From: Hymenoscyphus infarciens | Taxonomy: Eukaryota > Ascomycota > Leotiomycetes > Helotiales > Helotiaceae | NCBI GenBank assembly: GCA_001414345.1 | Contig: LLCB01000170.1 | Location: 1 to 64,000, forward strand | Direction of reading: 5' to 3' | Length of the DNA: 64,000 bases | Made by a program: the position numbers and the translations under genes | Notes under the pieces: model-generated | Seen by the model: only the letters and a program-made list of their open reading frames with translations | What the model was told of the DNA's origin: nothing | The model's database searches: none | Shown: positions 58,002 to 64,000 of the stretch, piece after piece | How positions within the stretch are numbered: the first letter of the stretch is position 1 | How the letters are laid out: every line of letters begins with the position of its first letter

Positions 58002-60117
58002 TCACCATAACAAAATCTCCTCCCCGATAACCTCCATAACTTCATCGGCTGCTTTATACTCAGCAAAGCTCACAGGTTTTGGGTATCTTCCATACTTTAC
58101 ATGTGCCTTCGTACCATCCGGGTCGTAGTTGATAACCAAACCAGCTAGTCGTGAGTGGTTTGGATAATCCTCATAACTCAAGTCTGAGCCATAGCCTTCC
58201 TCCTCAATTTCAATCAATCGTTCAGCGACTCGTGCCGTCAATTTGCTATGTAGCAATCCTTCTTGTCGATGTGCCGATTTCAGAATGGCAACAGCTTTTC
58301 GTCGTATTTTTCCGTCTCTACATTTTGTGGCGACCATATAAAGTGGGAAAACTATCGTTGATTCGAGAGAGAAAGTACATTTCGTTTTGTCGTTTCCTCC
58401 GGGTGATACATTGTTTGCGAGCTTCGTCACAAACTCGGCGTGGTTGTTGATCATGATGAATTCCGTGTGGAAGTTATCCCACAGCATTTCGTTCCATGAG
58501 GCTTTTTCAAGGTCGAGCGTTACGTAGATGTAAACCAAGAGCTTCTGTATCTTCAACGTATGGATACCCAATTGTGCTGCCTCGTCCAAATTCATGCTGT
58601 TTTTGCGGATATACGTCTCGAACATCCTTGACCACTGGTTTAACCGAGTTGCCATGGTTCCCTGGATGAGGTTCAGTGATAATTTTGCCGTAGCTTTGGG
58701 AAAATCGGCGCCGTGAAGTTGTGTGTGGAATTTGTGTACCGATCGGATTGTGGTGGTCCATAAAGAATCGATTGAGTTCCGTGCTTCATCCAGACTGGCG
58801 AAAGCGTTTGGCATGGCTGGGTAACAACATGATTCCTCTTGCTCCAAGGCTTCGTCGACGAGAAATTGATTCCGATCGATTATTTGGTTGACTTGTACTT
58901 CGAGCCGGGAGAATATTATGATAAGGGTATTAAGACGAGCGTGTGGTGAGGGGTCGTTAGTCGATAGCGGTTGGGATTTTGATGATCGTGCTACGATATC
59001 GCTCATGATCTTCGTTCCGGCTTCAATGTGTTTGATTGCTACCCCATAGTCTTTGAAGTAAAGCAGTTAGCATTGTTTTGAATTCATGAAACTAGGAAGG
59101 TAGAGGTTTTGCCCATAGAACTGGAGGATTGGCTCCGTCACAATCAAGAAGATAGAAAGGAATGGATTTCTGCTTACGGCCACGAAGCATCTTGTAATGA
59201 TATTAGACAATATTTAGTCAAAGATCTTCTAGGATAACGCACCTCGAGACAAACAAAAAGGATGCATGTCATCATTGCAACATCAGAGCTCTTCTCCGAT
59301 TTTTGTTCTTCGGGTTTAACAAGACATCGGATCGAACGCATATACTGTTCTAGTGCAAAGTCATTTCGGCACCCACCATGGGTTGGTATATCTCCCTTAT
59401 CATAAACCTCGTGATAGCCGGCTAATGCAATAGCGGCATGCTTAATTGCTGGCTCTTGGTGTGTTGCTTGGAGAACAACTCGATCCCAGAACGCGGAACC
59501 GAATATCCCACAAAGCTCTGGAACAGTTCTCTGTTGGAAGAAGGCAAATGCACGAACTTCTTGGGTTGTGCCGTTGATTAAGCTGGCGATTGGGCCGTCG
59601 ACGAATGGTAAAAGTTCCTTTTCGCTTGTGGAGGGGCTCGCCTGCTTGCTATGTTTGGTCGATAAGGGAAGGTACCCGTCACACTTTCGCCCAGTCTTCC
59701 TACACTGGCCAGGAACCGGGATTAGCTGACTATTCCGGAAAGAGCCACGTGCTGTGGGCTGCTTCTTGAGAGAAGGTTTACCTGATTACACTCGGGCTTT
59801 TCTTCATCGCACTTGACATGCCGGATTCTATGGAGAGTAAGCGGTTAGTGAGTGGTCTGCAAGTCAATTTCAACAATGGACGGAAACTAGTGTTTCTCCC
59901 ATTGGCCATACACCCAAGCACTCGGCGGGTCTCGGAGAATATGGTACAGCGGTGTTGGGAACAAGCTTTCCAGGCCAACGGAGAAGCTCAGATTGATTCA
60001 TTCAAAGTTGGACGAGATCCTAGAACAACCAACTCACTTGCATGTCACACAACCAGTCCTAACCTTCGGCCGGTACGCCCGAATCCTCTTTTCCTGTATA
60101 GATCTGCTTTCAGGCAT
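58002..60117 (-). CDS. Zn(II)2Cys6 fungal transcription factor, 549 aa, five exons
   Basis: Exons are 60117-60038, 59827-59782, 59704-59243, 59190-59178 (only 13 nt) and 59050-58002; the joined length is 1650 nt. The N-terminus, spliced from three exons, reads RTGCVTCKIRHVKCDEEKPE, then CNQCRKTGRKCDGYLP: the six cysteines of a binuclear zinc cluster that binds DNA. The 13-nt exon encodes MLRG and joins CILFVCLE to HYGVAIKHIEAG, giving the helical segment usual in this family. The rest is the C-terminal regulatory part without a recognisable ligand pocket, ending in an acidic segment. It should act in the nucleus as a pathway-specific regulator; the target is unknown. No enzyme cluster lies directly beside it. 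Confidence 0.88.
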
Positions 60118-61588
60118 TATGTCCGTTTCAAGGTGTTCAACTCAAGTGATTTCAATTTGATATTGCCGAGTACTGGTCAACGAGATAACCTGATCAATAT
60201 TGTGAGCACAACGGATCATAAAGCTCTGGATATCGGCGGTATTATGTATGTTCGGTACGAAAGAACCAGTCATCATAATCTACCATTCTATATACGAGGA
60301 ATCTCGAGGATGAAGTTGTCTTAAGCTGCGCCGTAGAGCTAAAAAAGGGGGAACGGGGGTTGAGCACAGACCAGTTCTTAAGTGCAAACGACATAGCCAA
60401 TCAGAGGAAAGCATGCCGAAGATAGCCCCACAAATCTCGCATCTCCAGAAGCTTGATGAAAACTGAATCGACTCCTTCGGGGGTAACCTGATTTCCTTCA
60501 ACAACTAAGTCGAGTGACTGAGGTTAGCCAAACGAAGGATTCAAGTGAATTCTTGCGCGTTCGAGGCATTCTTTTGTTGGCTTTGTGGCTTATCATCAAT
60601 GATTACGTGTCCTCAGCCACTTTGCTTCATTTCACGGTCCAGCCGTGGGAAGGAGAATGGTCGAGTGGCACATTCGATTCTTTGGAGTAGGATAACTTGC
60701 AAGCCGTGATCCTTTTTTTGTTCTACTGCATATCCTTTCTCGCGGATTTCGCGGATTCTTCAGCTCCTAGTCATTATCATTTGCTGAACGTGGGGCTTCA
60801 TCTCAGAGCTCACAACTTTCACGTGGCATTTTCTAACCTTTTCGAGCCTATTCCACCCAGAACACAAGAAAAGGAGTCGTTGGAATAAAAGATCCCGTTT
60901 TTGAAGTCCGCTGTTTGCGTTGTTCAAGAAGGAACTGATTTGGATGGTTCCTTGCAAAAGGAACTTTGATTTACGATGTGGGATTGTTCATAAACCAATA
61001 CCTAGGTAGTGGCTCTTTGATGTTTGCTCGTTGTTCTGCATAACACGGGGATCGATTCGAGCGATTCATGCTGAGTGTCCGTACCGCCAGCAGCTCGAAA
61101 ATCTAACTTGGATGGAAAAACGTTGCTGAGGATACAGACTTGGGTTGAAGGGGTTTCAGTCTGTTGCCATGAAGACCATTGCGGGGTTGTTCTTTTTTTC
61201 CAGTTGAGTTCCGAGTTCGCTCCAGGTAGGCTATCTACACACCCCCTTCTCAGCCTATTAGATATCAGGTTGTGTATTGAGAGACATGCTGTGTAACCAT
61301 ACACAAGAGTGGGGTTTGCATAGGCTGCGACCGAACCGCGAATAGGAAATATCAGCTGAGGTTCTTGGTTTGCTTCATCCAAATCCTGGAATGCCGCTTA
61401 TGCACAATGAAGCAATGGAAGTTTCCCAAATATCTCCGGAAAGAGAGGAAACCAGCTATATAAAGTGGGGCGATATTTCTCGAATTTAATTCAAGGACAG
61501 CATCAAAGCAACAAAACAACTGAGAGTTTTAATTTCAGTCACCTATTTACAAAACAAAATAAGAACTACTTACAACCACAACAACAAA
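60118..61588. other. no supported gene; promoter side of the regulator
   Basis: Frames of 63-126 codons on both strands lack family signals. The interval separates the regulator from the broken oxidoreductase gene. Confidence 0.5.
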
Positions 61589-62314
61589 ATGTCTTTAAAA
61601 GCTTCACCAATCATCCCCCCCCCCAACAAACCGCGCAATCTTCCAATTCCCCAAAAAAGACACAAGCCAGCACCTCATAAAAGTCCACGCAGTCTCCCCC
61701 TGCGCAAGCGAACTACTATGGGACAAAACTTTCCCCAAATCATGGAGCCCAATCGCGTAACAATCCCCTGCTACGACTTTCTCCGGAACAATCGTTCTCG
61801 CTCTACCAAACTCACCCTTCCATCCCGGGACAGAGATCTACACCCGTACACCAGGCGGAAAAACTGGAAATGGGAGAGAATACAGGTTCGCGGAAACGGA
61901 TGAACTGGCGAGGAAGCCGAATGAATTTGGGATGGGAGGTGGCGGCTGGAGTTCCTATTAGTGCTTTTACTGCTTGGCAAGCTTCGTTTGATCATGGGGG
62001 GTTGAAGAAGGGGGTGGAAAGAGGAGGAGGGGAGAAAGAGAATGAGGGAAGGTTGTGGGGGTTAATGATGTACCGGAGGTGAGGAGGGGAGGATACCCAA
62101 GGAAGGGGGCTCGAAGGATGTTACTAGTCACTTTTATATTATGGAGGCGCGGGGGTGGCAGTTGAAAGAAATTACGGGGTTGATTGAGAGGGAGAAGGTG
62201 AGGCCTGTTGTGGATAGTGTTTGGGATATTAAGGAGTCTAGGGAGGCTTTTGCGAAGGTTGATAGTGGGCATTCTGGGGGTAAGATGGTTATTAAGATAC
62301 AATCGGGGGTGTAG
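61589..62314 (+). pseudogene. broken zinc-type alcohol dehydrogenase/quinone oxidoreductase gene
   Basis: Pieces in different frames are unmistakably one MDR-family protein. One frame gives LIKVHAVSPCASELLWDKTF, PCYDFSGTIVLALPNSPFHP and EYRFAETDELARKP. A shift near 61925 leads to NLGWEVAAGVPISAFTAWQA, then a frame ending in REKVRPVVDSVWDIKESREAF and KMVIKIQSGV with a stop at 62312-62314. The start is disturbed by a C-run near 61612. The central nucleotide-binding Rossmann part (normally about 130 residues between the AWQA and REKVRPV segments) is missing, so the gene has lost its core by deletion as well as by shifts. Confidence 0.7.
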
Positions 62315-63000
62315 GAGTATTGCTTGGAGGTTGATTTTGTGCCTCAAAAGTAGGTTGTGCCTTTTTTAAAACTCTCCCCCTTCCCCGGCCAGAACGGAGT
62401 CAACAGATTGATCTCGATACCAACCTCAAGCTAGCCCTTGACCCTTCGCGACCCTCCAACTAGCAAGCTCCTACTGCTCTGGTATGCTTTGTTCACCAAT
62501 TTCACAACTGACCAATTCTGTCTGGGCGTACTATGCATTCGCCATACTCAACTTCTATGGAAAACTTAAGTATTTCAAACTATCAAGGATATTCATGTTA
62601 AACAAATGTTACTTGGATAGGTACTTACTACTCTGTGCTTTCAAAGCATTCTAGAATCTAGTTACTATATCCACTTAATCTAAATACTCTTTAACAAGAC
62701 AACTTAATAGCTTAACATACCAGACTCACCACTGAATACGATAAAGTAGCGACGTGATTGACCAACTCCGCAATTGCTAAATAGCGGAGTATATATCTCC
62801 CACCTTAGATCTACATGATCTAATCTCTTGCTCTCGACGTGCCCCTCCCCCAAACCCCTCTCAACCGTGAATAACCCCTTCCCTCCATTCACCAGCTCAT
62901 CCAATCACAGCCCCACCCCTTCTCTCACTATCCCGCCAACAATTCACCCACCACCGCGATCTTCAAGAACCAAATAAGCAAGAACCCTATCGACAAACAA
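62315..63000. other. no supported gene
   Basis: No frame of interest; composition is mixed. Confidence 0.5.
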
Positions 63001-63121
63001 GAGTCGTAGTGGTCGAGCGGTCAAAACGGATTTTGTTTGTTGGCAAAGGACTTAGAATACTCTCAACGAAACGCGCCGAGTGGCTCCTGGAGAGGGTGTT
63101 TGAACCTTTTGCACTTTTTTT
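63001..63121 (+). tRNA. tRNA-like relic, possibly Leu type, probably not functional
   Basis: An A-box-like TAGTGGTCGAGCGG (63007-63020) is followed about 80 bases later by a B-box-like GTTTGAACC (63098-63106) and then a run of seven T at 63115-63121, the Pol III terminator position. GAATACTC in between resembles the tRNA-Leu anticodon 3' arm. However, acceptor and T stems pair poorly, so I read it as a decayed tRNA or tRNA-derived element. Confidence 0.3.
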
Positions 63122-63462
63122 AAGGGGTGAACTTTATATATATATAGATATTTTTTCGTTTTTTTTTTGAGGGGGTAGAATAAAGTGGGAAAGAGGGAAG
63201 GGGAGGTGAGAGCTGGGAGAATTTTTGGTGAAGCTCTTCAAAGACATGAAAGGTAGAGGCGGGGTCAAAGTCGTCATGGTGGCTCTTGAGGTAAGTGGCA
63301 AGAGGCAAAGAGCGAGTGGCCTAGTCAGAGAGCCAAGTCGAGGGAAGGAACGCCACAGTACCTAGTTGGTGGAGAGCTGGTACTCTAAGGTACCTACCTA
63401 CCTAGGTACCTAGGTAGTTACGGTGCCTTCCCCTTCGTTCTCGTCATGGTAGCTCTCGCGGC
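63122..63462. other. no gene; TACCTAGG short repeats
   Basis: Positions 63388-63420 hold interleaved GGTACCTACCTACCTAGG palindromic repeats. No coding frame is supported. Confidence 0.5.
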
Positions 63463-63531
63463 CCCTCCTTCCCTCCTTCCCTCCTTCCCTCCTTCCCTCC
63501 TTCCCTCCTTCCCTCCTTCCCTCCTTCCCTC
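63463..63531. repeat. 8-bp minisatellite (CCCTCCTT)n, between eight and nine copies
   Basis: A pure tandem repeat of the unit CCTTCCCT. One strand is all pyrimidine, which can form triplex-type DNA. Confidence 0.9.
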
Positions 63532-64000
63532 AAATCCAGACTCATCAAGACTTCAAGTCGACCCGGGAGAAGACCAAGGAAAGAACTCTCGACCTCGAAC
63601 GCAACATCAGGTTCCTCGAGCTCGTCTATACTAGACCTTTCTACCTAGGTATTATACTAGATTTTCTCCGCGCTTCCCGAAAAGACCCCACCACCCCTCG
63701 CTTTTTAGCTCCTTCCCTCTTGTAAGTTACTTCCAGTCCAGGGCAGCCTTCAAGTCGAGTCCAGCCTGGCCAACCGAGGAAGGAAAAACACCTTGAGCTT
63801 CCATTAACGTCCCGTCTCAAATTGCCAATCGTACCAGAAAGAAATTCTTCCCCCCCTTCTTTTATCCCGTCACATCACACATCCCAACTCATAACCCACC
63901 CCACCATACAAACATCCCAAAAAAGCATTCTCTCTCAGAACCGCTCGAAATAACAGCCCCAAAAAAGAATTGTCGAGGCCTCCACCGATGCCGGTATCCT
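63532..64000. other. no complete gene; possible gene start at the window edge
   Basis: C- and A-rich leader-like sequence precedes an ATG at about 63987 (ATGCCGGTATCCT), two codons from the edge on. A gene may begin here, but only a few codons are inside the window. Confidence 0.3.

Noticed and set aside
59818..60324. Plus-strand frame of 168 codons
   Set aside because: It is antisense to the first two exons and first intron of the Zn2Cys6 regulator, whose six Cys are clearly encoded on the minus strand.
63446..63634. Plus-strand frame of 62 codons with Pro/Ser repeats
   Set aside because: It is produced by the (CCCTCCTT)n minisatellite.

Overview
This window looks like nuclear DNA of a filamentous ascomycete, most likely a leotiomycete-type fungus. 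The evidence is: genes split by short introns of about 50-85 nt with fungal branch points (CTAAC, CTGAC); families typical of Pezizomycotina (JIP5, WSC protein, GH92 mannosidase, carboxy-muconate cyclase, Zn2Cys6 regulator); and AT-rich blocks in which C-to-T and G-to-A transitions have ruined repeats, the mark of repeat-induced point mutation (RIP). The exact taxon is inference. Exon joins were made by hand; each multi-exon model given as an intact gene has a coding length divisible by three with consistent splice phases.

Layout. 0-8.7 kb is gene-poor: a small two-exon gene (minus, 0.8-1.35 kb), three MITE-like elements (2.5, 4.1 and 8.0 kb) and a secreted WSC protein (6.3-7.5 kb). 9-16.6 kb holds an SDR oxidoreductase (plus), a secreted Ala/Gly/Thr-rich protein (minus) and the nucleolar WD40 protein JIP5 (minus). 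17.3-32.6 kb is one F-box gene (minus) cut in two by a 14.2-kb LTR retrotransposon. The LTRs are 183 bp, gapless, differ only by transitions, and are flanked by a 5-bp duplication. Inside it, on the minus strand, are a heavily mutated chromodomain-type Ty3/Gypsy pol and then a second, unrecognised reading frame of about 6 kb. 33.3-35.1 kb is an MFS sugar transporter. 35-43 kb is decayed: a dispersed repeat array and two broken genes with modules found on fungal NLR/STAND-associated proteins.

44-47.4 kb carries two minus-strand genes that fit one route, catabolism of aromatics through the beta-ketoadipate pathway: a carboxy-cis,cis-muconate cyclase and, downstream, an unusual EthD-like/enol-lactone-hydrolase fusion. 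49.5-52.2 kb is a secreted GH92 alpha-mannosidase, followed by two related small Cys-rich secreted-protein genes, the second broken. 54.6-56.3 kb is a Baeyer-Villiger-type flavin monooxygenase. 57.6-57.8 kb is a U2 snRNA gene with a TATA box, convergent with a five-exon Zn2Cys6 regulator (58.0-60.1 kb). The right end holds a broken zinc-type quinone oxidoreductase gene, a tRNA-like relic and a minisatellite.

Most worth a second look: the second long frame in the retrotransposon, the F-box gene whose frame rejoins across the insertion, the 37.8-38.6 kb motif array, and the repeated switches of strand composition inside several coding regions.
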